In this document: positions 43,570 through 52,102 of the stretch, one piece after another | How positions within the stretch are numbered: the stretch's first letter is position 1 | Layout of the letters: every line of letters starts with the position of its first letter | Source of the DNA: Dyadobacter sp. Leaf189 | GTDB lineage: Bacteria > Bacteroidota > Bacteroidia > Cytophagales > Spirosomataceae | Assembly: GCF_001424405.1 (NCBI RefSeq) | Contig: NZ_LMPS01000001.1 | Location: 803,999-867,998, forward strand | Direction: 5' to 3' | DNA length: 64,000 nt | Program-made: the position numbers and the translations under genes | The notes under the pieces: model-generated | What the model saw: the letters and a program-made list of their open reading frames with translations, nothing else | Told to the model about the DNA's origin: nothing | Database searches by the model: none

Positions 43570-44334
43570 ATGGACAACCTGACTCCCTGCATCAGCCTGA
43601 TCTTCGGGCTGATTGCATTCCTCACTGTGTTCACATTTTTCCAGGCAGCAGGAAGCGGTACCAGATTCGGGATACTGCTTCTTACCTGGATTGCATTGCA
43701 GATCTGTATTTCAGCCTCGGGATTCTATCATATTACCGGTACTGCATTCCCGACGCTTCTCATTATGGTGGTCCCGCCTGTGATCCTGATGGCCTGGCTT
43801 TTTCTAGCCAGGTCCGGGAAATCACTGCTCGACCGCATGGATTTGCATCTGCTGACGGTAATCCACGTCGTTCGCGCTCCGACGGAAGTGGTCATGTACT
43901 GGCTCTTTATTTGTCGGGTGGTACCTGCTGAAATCACACTCCAGGGCGGTAATCTGGATATGGTTGCCGGGCTGACTGCACCTGCGATCTACTATTTCGG
44001 TGTTTTAAAAGAAAAAATCCGGTGGCAGCTGATGGTTTGCTGGAACCTGCTCGGGCTTGGTCTGGCGATAAGTGTTGCCTTGAAGTTTGTATTTTCTGCG
44101 GCCTTTATCCCTGAAAACCCCACGTTCGAACAGCCTAACATTGCGCTGTTCCAGTTTCCATTCGTGTTTTTACCTGCTGTTGTTATCCCATTGGTCATTT
44201 GCTCGCACCTGGCCGCCATTCGCCTGCTGGTGAAAAGCAATTCTGTCCAATCCAAAAACAAAATTGACCCGGGTTATCTGCTGCGTCAGCTTATGATCAA
44301 AACATTAGCCAGCCATGGAAAGCATCAAAATTAA
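43570..44334 (+). CDS. Polytopic membrane protein of unknown function
   Basis: A 254-residue protein with about seven hydrophobic helices (CISLIFGLIAFLTVFTFFQAA, FPTLLIMVVPPVILMAWLFLA, IALFQFPFVFLPAVVIPLVICSHLAAIRLL). No family recognised. It begins 4 nt after the lipoprotein stop, and its end overlaps the next gene by 20 nt, so it is firmly inside the operon. Confidence 0.75.
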   Translation: MDNLTPCISLIFGLIAFLTVFTFFQAAGSGTRFGILLLTWIALQICISASGFYHITGTAFPTLLIMVVPPVILMAWLFLARSGKSLLDRMDLHLLTVIHVVRAPTEVVMYWLFICRVVPAEITLQGGNLDMVAGLTAPAIYYFGVLKEKIRWQLMVCWNLLGLGLAISVALKFVFSAAFIPENPTFEQPNIALFQFPFVFLPAVVIPLVICSHLAAIRLLVKSNSVQSKNKIDPGYLLRQLMIKTLASHGKHQN

Positions 44335-44638
44335 TGTACTCGCTGCCGCTTTGTTGGCGGTAATTAGCCTGTCCTACGGTATTCCGCCGCAAACCAGATC
44401 GTGGCGCCAGCCGGTACCCGAAAAGGGATTTTGGGTAACCGAAACAGACCCTGCCAGCCGGATAACCACCGTCCGCTTTTACGCCGCGAGCAACTATCTG
44501 GTATCTGAAAGAAAAGAGAATAAAGAGCTCGATATCAAAAAGCTTTCGGTGAGAAGATACCTGAACAATGCATTGAAAGAAGCACTCGAAAAAGACTCAC
44601 TCGCCCAATCTCTGCCCAAACTTTATGAAATCAATTGA
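44315..44638 (+). CDS. Small secreted protein of unknown function
   Basis: A 107-residue protein with a signal peptide (INVLAAALLAVISLSYGIPPQ) and a charged mature part (WRQPVPEKGFWVTETDPASR, then KENKELDIKKLSVRRYLNNALKEALEKDSL). It overlaps both neighbours in the same direction (20 and 14 nt). Not recognised. Confidence 0.7.
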   Translation: MESIKINVLAAALLAVISLSYGIPPQTRSWRQPVPEKGFWVTETDPASRITTVRFYAASNYLVSERKENKELDIKKLSVRRYLNNALKEALEKDSLAQSLPKLYEIN

Positions 44639-45104
44639 AGTAATATCCATCGTGCGCCTGGCAGGTTTTGCATTGTATTTCTTCATCGCAGCCCAGGGTG
44701 CATTCTACCATTTTGGATTTGGAAAAGCACTATACCAGATCCCCGCCGAGCATTTTATTGAGCTGCGCAAAGTGGTTGACCCGGTGGTCAGGAGCAAGTT
44801 CAAAGTGCTCTACCTGTCTGCCCTGGCGGTGATGCTGCTGTGGGTTGTTTTGACAGATAAATCGGCAGGTTTCTGGTCTTATGGGCTGATCCTGCTTGCA
44901 TTTCTCCTGCTGGTGGCCGATATGGTTTTCATACTCCGGTTCAGCGAGCCCGTCAACGACCTGATCAACAGCAACCTTTTAAACACAGAAAGAGGCTATT
45001 CCAATGCAAGGTCCGAATGGTTAAAGTTCATCTTGATCAGAGGATACCTCTCTCTTACCGGCTTCGCGCTGCTTGTCATACAGCTGGCCTTTAAGTCAAA
45101 TTAA
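44625..45104 (+). CDS. Four-helix membrane protein of unknown function
   Basis: A 159-residue protein with four hydrophobic helices (LAGFALYFFIAAQGAFYHFGFG, LYLSALAVMLLWVVLT, YGLILLAFLLLVADMVFIL, YLSLTGFALLVIQLAF). The layout with a conserved-looking PAEHFIELRKVVDP loop resembles the DUF1772-like group of small membrane proteins, but I cannot place it firmly. It overlaps the preceding gene by 14 nt. Confidence 0.7.
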   Translation: MKSIEVISIVRLAGFALYFFIAAQGAFYHFGFGKALYQIPAEHFIELRKVVDPVVRSKFKVLYLSALAVMLLWVVLTDKSAGFWSYGLILLAFLLLVADMVFILRFSEPVNDLINSNLLNTERGYSNARSEWLKFILIRGYLSLTGFALLVIQLAFKSN

Positions 45105-45155
45105 TCGGGTCGACGTATAGCCTTTTCAGTGGATCATTTTTAAACTCTAATAGCC

Positions 45156-45980
45156 ATGAAAAACCAACTTCTTTCATTTACAAATCTCCCAGGCAGAAAA
45201 GCGCTGCTGGCAGTACTTTTTGCCAGCTTTTCGCTCGGCGCCTGCAAGGAAAACGGCCCGGATGTTGTGCCGGATGTAATCAGTAAAGACGAAAAAGCCA
45301 TTATTCCGGCTAAAAACCAGCGGTACCTCTACAAGATTCTCGAAAGCGACAACACAGAATCAAGTGCTGTTACGCGGGTGCTTGCCGAGCGTGATTCGGC
45401 GGGTGTGCCTGTGTATGATATCGAAAATGCGATCCAGTATGAGGAAGCCGGCAAACTGGTTCTTAAATACCGCGCTTTCAGTAAAGATGGGTTAACCACG
45501 AACGAAATTTCCCAGGCCGCCGGCTTGAATGCGATTACTGAATACATCGGAAGTTTTGCGATAATTAAAAGCACGGAAATGAGCGGCCTGCCACAGCGCC
45601 AGATTTTCGAGAATAAAGGAACGGTAGGCAGCAAGGTAACATTCAGCAGCGCGCCTGTGCGACAATATATGGAACTCGAAATCCCTATTGAAGACGGCGA
45701 TCCTGTGTCGGCAGAGATTGAATGCGTGGTAACCTATCACGAAGGCAAGGCAGTGAAAGAGGAATCGGTTACTACGCCCGCAGGAACATTCAATTGTACC
45801 AAATGGGAGTATACCTACGATCTTGAAACCAAGCTCACTTCCGACGCATTCCCTCCTGAGGAATCGGGCGTCATTTATACAGTCCGCCTTTGGACTGCGC
45901 CGGGTGTTGGGATTGTAAAGTCAGAAGAATTTTCGGGTTCGGATGTGACCAAAACGGAGTTGCAGAAAATTGAAAAATAG
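45156..45980 (+). CDS. Lipoprotein, possibly DUF3108-like
   Basis: A 274-residue lipoprotein (FSLGAC, Cys30 region). The mature region ends with a beta-rich pattern, VTTPAGTFNCTKWEYTY and VRLWTAPGVGIVKSEEF, reminiscent of the DUF3108 / TapB-like lipid-binding beta-barrels in which a 'TPAGTF' strand and 'APGVGlVk' strand recur. That is a weak resemblance. It is 52 nt after the preceding gene and 7 nt before the next, within the LytS/LytTR-linked chain. Confidence 0.75.
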   Translation: MKNQLLSFTNLPGRKALLAVLFASFSLGACKENGPDVVPDVISKDEKAIIPAKNQRYLYKILESDNTESSAVTRVLAERDSAGVPVYDIENAIQYEEAGKLVLKYRAFSKDGLTTNEISQAAGLNAITEYIGSFAIIKSTEMSGLPQRQIFENKGTVGSKVTFSSAPVRQYMELEIPIEDGDPVSAEIECVVTYHEGKAVKEESVTTPAGTFNCTKWEYTYDLETKLTSDAFPPEESGVIYTVRLWTAPGVGIVKSEEFSGSDVTKTELQKIEK

Positions 45981-45987
45981 AGCTGCT

Positions 45988-46746
45988 ATGCGAAAACAAC
46001 TGATTTGGTTGCATTGTCTGGCGGGTATGATCCTGCTTTTCAATGCCTGTAAAACTGACAATAATCCTTCTCCCGACGGTGTTCAGTCCGAGAAAGGATA
46101 TGCGGTCGGGAAAGTCACCGGCACCGACGGCAGCCTGCTGAAAGGTGTGGAGATTGTGGTAGATAACACAATGTTGTATAATTCGTACGCACTGGGCAGG
46201 TCTGATGAAAACGGCAACTACAAAATCCAGCTGCCCAAGGTCGGTACATTCATGGCTTCTGCTCAGATCAAGAAGGAGTATAACGGCGAGATATATGAGC
46301 TTGATCTTGATCCTGACGTGTACGAAGAATTCAGTATTGATGGCGCCGTCCGGAATTTCACCTGGAAACTGACAGGCCGGCGACCGGAAGGCGAAGGATA
46401 TTATGGCGCGTCCATTGAAGTAAACAAATCAGTGAACAGCGAAATATACGATTCTGAAAACATTGAATTCACCTTAACCCCGGTCGGAAACCTGATCGAT
46501 GGTTCAAAGGGAAAGTCACTGAAACTGAAACACGGCGCGCCTTTCTCAAAAGAATACGGGCGCCTGGTAGATGTGCCTTTGGGAAGATATAGGATGACGG
46601 CTTACTACAATGGAGAAGCAGGGAAAATGCCGCTGAAACTCAGAAAGCACTTTTCAGAAGATGCATATGAAGATGAACTGACCATCGATTTCGAACCCGA
46701 AAACATCTGGGGAAAGAACATTTCGATTATTAGTTACAAAGAATAA
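45988..46746 (+). CDS. Lipoprotein with carboxypeptidase-regulatory-like domain
   Basis: The ATG at 45988 gives 252 residues with a lipoprotein signal (LLFNAC, Cys20); the in-frame TTG at 45970 overlaps the previous stop and is not preferred. A beta-sandwich follows early (YAVGKVTGTDGSLLKGVEIVVDNTM to DENGNYKIQLPKVGTF), the pattern of a CarboxypepD_reg-like domain. The C-terminal half is not recognised. It is the last gene of the LytS/LytTR-linked chain; four hairpins resembling REP elements begin 17 nt after its stop. Confidence 0.8.
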   Translation: MRKQLIWLHCLAGMILLFNACKTDNNPSPDGVQSEKGYAVGKVTGTDGSLLKGVEIVVDNTMLYNSYALGRSDENGNYKIQLPKVGTFMASAQIKKEYNGEIYELDLDPDVYEEFSIDGAVRNFTWKLTGRRPEGEGYYGASIEVNKSVNSEIYDSENIEFTLTPVGNLIDGSKGKSLKLKHGAPFSKEYGRLVDVPLGRYRMTAYYNGEAGKMPLKLRKHFSEDAYEDELTIDFEPENIWGKNISIISYKE

Positions 46747-46763
46747 TAACTCAATAGTCAGAG

Positions 46764-46904
46764 ATTGATTTCAAAATCAATTCAAATATTGATTCAAAAT
46801 TCATTTTAAAAGAAACCCCGGGCTGAAGCCCGGGGCAATGGATCTTTTTAGGGCCGAAGGCCCTCTTTAATTTAAATTCTATTACCGTCGACTTCAGTCG
46901 ACGG
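46764..46904. repeat. Four consecutive tight hairpins, REP-like palindromic array
   Basis: Four perfect stems with 2-3-nt loops lie one after another: ATTGATTT/AAATCAAT (46764-46781), CCCCGGGCT/AGCCCGGGG (46816-46835), AGGGCC/GGCCCT (46850-46864) and CCGTCGACT/AGTCGACGG (46885-46904). Motifs of this sort (GGGCTGAAGCCC-like) recur between genes in many bacteria as REP/RAYT-type elements. They separate two convergent genes and could also terminate both. Confidence 0.75.
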
Positions 46905-46913
46905 AGCTTAAAA

Positions 46914-47504
46914 CTAAATTAGCACTGAAAAACTTTTGAAAATGGCGCCTACTCTCACTGCGTCGAATATACGCGCCTGTGTGCCGCCGTGGTTCAGTAC
47001 CGATTGCTCGTGAGATGTAACGCACATTTCACAACCATTCAGCGCCGATACAACCAGACTCAGCAACTCAAAAAACTCTTTGCCAAGTAAAGGATTTACC
47101 ATAATGCTCATTTTGATACCTGCCGGTGCATTATCATAAAATTCCTTGTGCATGAAGTGTCTGAAACGATAAAACACATTGTTTGCATTCATCAGGGAAA
47201 CACAGGCAGTAACTTCTGCAATCTCCTTTTCCTCAGCACCTTCTGTTTTCAAAAGCTCTTCAAGCGCAGAGATCAATGCGGTGTTCTTTTCGTTCACAGC
47301 TACCGATAGCGCGATCAAAAGTGCCTCTTTGCGGTTCAATGTATTTGATTTCAATACATTGCTCACATTTACTTTCAGGTCCTTCAAATAGCGGTGATCC
47401 AGTGCTGCCAGCTTGTTGATCAGTACACTTTCAAAATCTGCGGGCAGGTTAACTTCTTTATACAGGGAATCCTTCGTATTTCCTGTTGCTGCAAATGGGT
47501 ACAT
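46914..47504 (-). CDS. AhpD/carboxymuconolactone-decarboxylase-like protein
   Basis: A 196-residue protein of the AhpD-like fold. The redox motif is Cys158-Glu-Met-Cys161 with His165 in NGCEMCVTSHEQSV, the CxxCxxxH arrangement of AhpD alkylhydroperoxide reductases. An N-terminal helical half (ALLIALSVAVNEKNTALISALEEL) pairs with the C-terminal half as in the family's duplicated fold. It lies 122 nt downstream of a CPC-type peroxiredoxin gene on the same strand; AhpD-like proteins reduce AhpC-type peroxiredoxins, so they likely function together. Confidence 0.9.
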   Translation of the reverse strand: MYPFAATGNTKDSLYKEVNLPADFESVLINKLAALDHRYLKDLKVNVSNVLKSNTLNRKEALLIALSVAVNEKNTALISALEELLKTEGAEEKEIAEVTACVSLMNANNVFYRFRHFMHKEFYDNAPAGIKMSIMVNPLLGKEFFELLSLVVSALNGCEMCVTSHEQSVLNHGGTQARIFDAVRVGAIFKSFSVLI

Positions 47505-47540
47505 GTAGGGAAGTTTGAGTGAAGAGGTTTATGAGTCTAT

Positions 47541-47623
47541 GAGTCTATGAGTTTAGAGTTTACGAGTTTATGAGTACACTTTACGACAACTCATAAACTC
47601 ATGAACTTTAAACTCATAAACTT
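47541..47623. repeat. Imperfect 35-nt inverted repeat downstream of the peroxiredoxin gene
   Basis: The arms 47541-47575 and 47589-47623 are complementary at roughly 30 of 35 positions, with a 13-nt loop. Both are made of TATGAGT/TTTATGAGT-type repeats, so they pair in several registers. It begins 4 nt past the peroxiredoxin stop and may act as a 3' processing or attenuation structure between the two peroxide genes. Confidence 0.6.
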
Positions 47624-47626
47624 AAA

Positions 47627-48178
47627 TTAAGCAAGAGTCGCCTCGCCTTTTTTCCAGTTGCAAGGGCAAAGCTCGTCAGTTTGAAGTGCATCCAAAACGC
47701 GGATTACTTCGCTTACGTTACGGCCAACTGAAAGGTCATTTACGCTTACCCAACGAATAATTCCTTGTGGGTCAACGATATAAGTTACGCGGTAAGCGAT
47801 TTTCTCGTTTTCTTCCAGGATACCCAACTCTTCTGCCAATGATTTAGAAGTATCAGCCAGCATCGGGAATTGCAGGTCGCGAAGATCGTCATGGTTTTTT
47901 CTCCATGCAAGGTGAACGTACTCGCTGTCAGTAGAAGCACCGATCAGGATAGTGTCGCGGTCAGCAAAGTCACCCACGTGCTTGCCGAACTCAGCGATCT
48001 CTGTTGGACATACAAAAGTGAAGTCTTTTGGCCACCAGAACATCACCATCCATTTGTCAGCATTTTTGTGATCTTCTGAGGTAATATCATAGAATTCGTT
48101 TCCTTTTTCCAGAGATACTACTGATGTTTTCTTGAATTCAGGGAATTGAGATCCTACTGATAAAATTCTATTTGCCAT
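47627..48178 (-). CDS. 2-Cys peroxiredoxin (AhpC/TSA family) with CPC resolving motif
   Basis: The ATG at 48178 gives 183 residues, starting MANRILSVGSQFPEF; the frame continues upstream but only into AT-rich sequence unlike the family. The peroxidatic Cys57 is in FVCPTE (family PxxxTxxC pattern), and the C-terminus has DELCPCNWKKGE with Cys171 and Cys173, one of which should be the resolving cysteine. It reduces peroxides, with reduction probably by the AhpD-like protein encoded next, in place of AhpF. Confidence 0.95.
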   Translation of the reverse strand: MANRILSVGSQFPEFKKTSVVSLEKGNEFYDITSEDHKNADKWMVMFWWPKDFTFVCPTEIAEFGKHVGDFADRDTILIGASTDSEYVHLAWRKNHDDLRDLQFPMLADTSKSLAEELGILEENEKIAYRVTYIVDPQGIIRWVSVNDLSVGRNVSEVIRVLDALQTDELCPCNWKKGEATLA

Positions 48179-48394
48179 GATTGGTCGGAGTTGATAATTT
48201 GTATTTTTTAGTGTTACAAATTTATAACCGTGCGTATCCTTAGGCAAGATTGAACCTGGTACTATGGCAGGAAAGAGTTGTTTTAAACAAATGAATTTAG
48301 TTTTGTTTATACAAAAACCAATGTTATAAATATTATCGATAACTCTATTGATGTACACAATAGGATTATGCCAATATTTACTTTAATGTGACGG

Positions 48395-49699
48395 TTATCC
48401 GGGCAGCAGGTTCAGGACTGTTTCAAGCGACATTCCCCTTGATCCTTTAATAAGAATATATGTATTTTCCTGCGGGTTGTCCATCACCCAGTTATGCAGC
48501 GAAAACTTATCAGGGAAGTAGTAAGCTTTGGGCAATGCGGGCAATGCGTGCTGCATTAATGCGCCTGCAAGGATCACGATATCAAACTTTTCCGCCGCAA
48601 TCTGCCTGCCAAGTGCAAGGTGCTCTTCCGGCGCGGCTTCGCCCAGCTCAAACATATCTCCCAGGATCAGCATTTTACGTGGCGCATCCAGTCTGGCGAA
48701 GTTGGCGATGGCGGCAGACATCGAAGATGGGTTTGCATTATAAGCGTCCATAATCACCGTATTTGAGCCTTTCCTGACAAACTGAGAGCGATTGTTGTCA
48801 GGCTGGTAAGTAGCAACTGCTTCAAGCGCATCCGCATCAGCTACACCGAAGTGCTTCCCAACCGCCAGTGCTGCGCAGATATTATCGAAGTTGTAGCTGC
48901 CGGGTAAATGCGTCGTCACCGTTTTGCCCCCCGACTGGAAAACGACCACCGGGTTCTCGGAAACGAGCTTCGGATTGACCGGGCTGTTTTCGGAGCAGTA
49001 AAAAACGATCTCGCCGAATGCGCGGCGTTTGCTTACCATTTCCATAATCACGTCAATAGTCGAATTTACGAAAACAGTACCCTTCTTTTTGGAAAGAAAA
49101 TCGAACAGCTCGCCTTTCCCTTTTTTTACACCCTCCGGCCCGCCGAAACCTTCCAGGTGCGCTTTGCCGATGTTGGTGATCAACCCGTGGGTTGGCAGCG
49201 CGATGGAGCAGAGTAGTGCGATTTCTTCCTGGTGATTCGCGCCCATTTCGATTACCGCCATTTCCTGTTTTACCGGGTCAATGGAAAGTATCGTGAGCGG
49301 CACACCAATGTGATTGTTGAGGTTGCCCACAGTCGCATAAGTGTTGAACTTCATCGATAACACTTTCGCGATCAGCTCCTTTGTTGTCGTTTTTCCATTA
49401 GAGCCGGTAAGCGCTATAACCGGGAATGCGAACGTTTTGCGATGGTGCCGCGCCAGGTCCTGCAAGGCAGCGAGTACATCTTCAACCAATAGAAAACGTG
49501 CGTCGGCCGCCACAGCTTCATCATCTACAACCGCGAATGCAGCGCCTTTTTGCAGTGCCTCGGCCGCGTATTGGTTACCGTCAAATTTATCCCCCTTCAA
49601 AGCGAAGAATATACAACCATTCGTGATCCTGCGGGTGTCTGTACAAATGGAAGCGCCTTTTTTAAAGTGCTGATAAAGGGTTTCGGTGGATGTAAACAT
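48395..49699 (-). CDS. murF: UDP-N-acetylmuramoyl-tripeptide--D-alanyl-D-alanine ligase (MurF)
   Basis: A 434-residue cytoplasmic Mur ligase that adds D-Ala-D-Ala to the UDP-MurNAc-tripeptide, the last cytoplasmic step of the peptidoglycan precursor. Three domains are visible: the N-terminal UDP-binding domain (ICTDTRRITNGCIFFALKG), the central ATPase with P-loop ALTGSNGKTTTKELIAK and the AVIEMGANHQEEIA and ITNIGKAHLEGFGG motifs, and the C-terminal domain (NTVIMDAYNANPSSMSAAI, LILGDMFELGEAAPEEH). It is not next to other mur genes here, common in Bacteroidota. It is divergent from the FG-GAP gene with 118 nt between. Confidence 0.97.
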   Translation of the reverse strand: MFTSTETLYQHFKKGASICTDTRRITNGCIFFALKGDKFDGNQYAAEALQKGAAFAVVDDEAVAADARFLLVEDVLAALQDLARHHRKTFAFPVIALTGSNGKTTTKELIAKVLSMKFNTYATVGNLNNHIGVPLTILSIDPVKQEMAVIEMGANHQEEIALLCSIALPTHGLITNIGKAHLEGFGGPEGVKKGKGELFDFLSKKKGTVFVNSTIDVIMEMVSKRRAFGEIVFYCSENSPVNPKLVSENPVVVFQSGGKTVTTHLPGSYNFDNICAALAVGKHFGVADADALEAVATYQPDNNRSQFVRKGSNTVIMDAYNANPSSMSAAIANFARLDAPRKMLILGDMFELGEAAPEEHLALGRQIAAEKFDIVILAGALMQHALPALPKAYYFPDKFSLHNWVMDNPQENTYILIKGSRGMSLETVLNLLPG

Positions 49700-49817
49700 G
49701 GAAATAGGTGTTCGTTATAAAGTTATCAGGCCTTATTTCGTTAGGTTTGAAGAGCAGAAACTCAGGCCGGCGCGGTGTCCTCAGACACCTGCAAAACTAA
49801 TAGATTATTCCTCAACG

Positions 49818-52061
49818 ATGCGAACCATTTATACCTCCTTATCTCTTCTGATCTTTTCTTTTCTGACAACGGGCACAGCGTTTTCGCAGCAGGTTTGGTT
49901 CAAAATGGATACGGCTACCAGTGTAACTTCCGGCGGCGCCAAAATGCTTAATCCCTGGGCAGGCGGACTGAATGCTTCGCAATTCCTGAAAATGCATTTG
50001 AACAACGATGCTGAGGAAGATCTTGTCGTATTTGATCGCACCAATAGCAAGGTCACCACGTTCGTAGCCGGGACTGATCCCACTAATCCCTCTAAAAAAG
50101 CCTTTATACACGCACCCTACTACGAAACACGCTTTCCGCAGGCTGATAACTGGATGATACTGGCCGATTACAATGGTGACGGGAACAAAGATCTTTTTGC
50201 AAGTACCTCACTCGGGATAAGCGTTTACCAACAGGTGAAAACCGCCGGTTCGTGGACGTGGAAGCTGATGCAGCCTGTGATCTACACCAAAGGTTTTTCA
50301 GGAAATATCAATTTGCAGGTTTCCGGCACAGATATTCCGGGTATTACTGATATCGATGGTGACGGAGACCTGGATCTGCTCACATTTGACTTTTCAGGTA
50401 CTTATATCGAACTACACCAAAACCTCAGCGTCGAGAAGTTCGGCGTGCCGGATAGTCTTGGCAATGCAGGAAGTCCCATTTTCCAGCGTAATGGAGATTG
50501 CTGGGGGAATTTCCGCAAAGGCGACGGGGAAGGATTTGAGTTTGATGTGGACTGTGGTGTGGTTACCAATCCGGGCGGCCGCGAAATGCATGCAGGCAAT
50601 TCCATACTTCTGCATGATCTCAATGGCGACGGGAAGAAGGATTTGCTCGTGGGTCACGTAAGTAACGAGCACATCTCGCTGCTTACCAACTCGGCTGCGG
50701 GCATCATCGCCGATTTTACAACTTACTCCAACGTTTATCCCACAAAAGACCCGGTGCTGCTGCACATATTTCCGGCTGCATTTTATGAAGACGTGGATTT
50801 TGACGGAGTACCCGACCTGCTGATCGCGCCCAGCCTGCCTTCCAATGATCTGAATTTAACCGATTTCAAATCATCGGGCTGGTTTTATCACAATGCAGGT
50901 ACAGCATCGAAACCCGATTTTCGGTTGGTTCAAAAGAATTTTCTGCAAAATCAGATGCTGGATGTGGGTGAAAATGCAGTACCCGCATTCTTCGACATCG
51001 ACGGAGACGGTGACCTTGATATGCTTATAGGAACAGGCGGAACAGCCCGGAGCAATGGTTTCAGGGGTGGGTTCTGGCTGCTTACCAACAAAGGCACCGC
51101 AGCAGCGCCGAGCTTTGAAGTAACTTCTGAAAATTACCTCGGCCTGCCAGCTTCGCTCGGACTTTTTAACCTGAAACCTCAATGGGCTGATTTCAATGGG
51201 GACGGTGTCGCAGATCTGGGTTTCTCAGGCGTTTCGCTCAGCAATCTGAAACTCGAATACCGGTACATTCCTAACAAAGCGGCGGCTGGCGCACCGGCCC
51301 AGCTGAATGTGGCCGAAGCAGTAACTATTGCATTGCCAGCTGAATTGATCAGCAGCGATTCACCGCATTTCTACGATACCGATGGGGACGGCGACCTTGA
51401 CCTGCTCGTGGGGCGAGGCCAGGGAAATATTTACCATTACAGCAATACGGGTAGTAACAAGCAGTTTACATTCAGGCTCGAAACCGATGCGCTGGCTGGT
51501 GTCGGCATCAGCTTCGCAGGCCGGTCACCCCAGTTGGCAGTTGCCGATTTCGATCTCGACGGTCTGCCCGACCTTGCAACCGCGGACCATACAGGTAACC
51601 TCCGCATTTTCCACGGTGCCGAATTTGGTAAATGGACAGCGCGCGAAAGCCAGCTGGTAGCAGTGAGCGGAAAGCCCGGCGCACCTAACTTCGGAAATTA
51701 CCTGTCCATTGCCGCTGCCGACCTCAACGGCGACCGCAAACCTGATCTCGCGATCGGGAACAATGCAGGGGGCGTACGTTTGCTCACCAATGTTTTACCC
51801 GTTGAAATTACAGGCACAGAGCCTGAGATCAGTCCTATCCGGGTTTTTCCGAACCCCGCAGCCGACTTTTTAAAAATAGCATCCACAGAAACCGGTACCT
51901 TCGATATCATCACCGCAGGAGGGAAAAAGATCCTGCAAAACCAGCGCGTCAATGCCCATGCGGAGCGGACAATTTCTACTGCGAGCTGGCCTTCGGGCTT
52001 GTATCTGGTGGAATGGAAAGGCGGCAGCAGGCGGTTTGTAAAAAAGGTGATTGTAGAGTAG
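49818..52061 (+). CDS. Secreted FG-GAP/VCBS repeat protein with T9SS sorting domain
   Basis: The ATG at 49818 gives 747 residues with a signal peptide (MRTIYTSLSLLIFSFLTTGTAFSQ); an upstream extension from 49686 overlaps the murF start and has no signal. Repeats with calcium-binding DxDGDGxxD loops recur throughout (DYNGDGNKDLFA, DIDGDGDLDLLTF, DLNGDGKKDLLVGH, DTDGDGDLDLLVGRGQ), typical of FG-GAP beta-propellers. A type A T9SS C-terminal domain closes it (PIRVFPNPAADFLKI to SGLYLVEWKGGSRRFVKKV). A surface or secreted binding role is likely; no enzyme domain was seen. Confidence 0.92.
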   Translation: MRTIYTSLSLLIFSFLTTGTAFSQQVWFKMDTATSVTSGGAKMLNPWAGGLNASQFLKMHLNNDAEEDLVVFDRTNSKVTTFVAGTDPTNPSKKAFIHAPYYETRFPQADNWMILADYNGDGNKDLFASTSLGISVYQQVKTAGSWTWKLMQPVIYTKGFSGNINLQVSGTDIPGITDIDGDGDLDLLTFDFSGTYIELHQNLSVEKFGVPDSLGNAGSPIFQRNGDCWGNFRKGDGEGFEFDVDCGVVTNPGGREMHAGNSILLHDLNGDGKKDLLVGHVSNEHISLLTNSAAGIIADFTTYSNVYPTKDPVLLHIFPAAFYEDVDFDGVPDLLIAPSLPSNDLNLTDFKSSGWFYHNAGTASKPDFRLVQKNFLQNQMLDVGENAVPAFFDIDGDGDLDMLIGTGGTARSNGFRGGFWLLTNKGTAAAPSFEVTSENYLGLPASLGLFNLKPQWADFNGDGVADLGFSGVSLSNLKLEYRYIPNKAAAGAPAQLNVAEAVTIALPAELISSDSPHFYDTDGDGDLDLLVGRGQGNIYHYSNTGSNKQFTFRLETDALAGVGISFAGRSPQLAVADFDLDGLPDLATADHTGNLRIFHGAEFGKWTARESQLVAVSGKPGAPNFGNYLSIAAADLNGDRKPDLAIGNNAGGVRLLTNVLPVEITGTEPEISPIRVFPNPAADFLKIASTETGTFDIITAGGKKILQNQRVNAHAERTISTASWPSGLYLVEWKGGSRRFVKKVIVE

Positions 52062-52102
52062 ATACCCGCCAGGCGGCTCTTACATGATAAAATCCTAAAC
52101 TC

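Noticed and set aside
47521..47640. TATGAGTC tandem units as a microsatellite that shifts a reading frame
   Set aside because: The units lie after the peroxiredoxin stop and before the next start, so no coding frame is affected.
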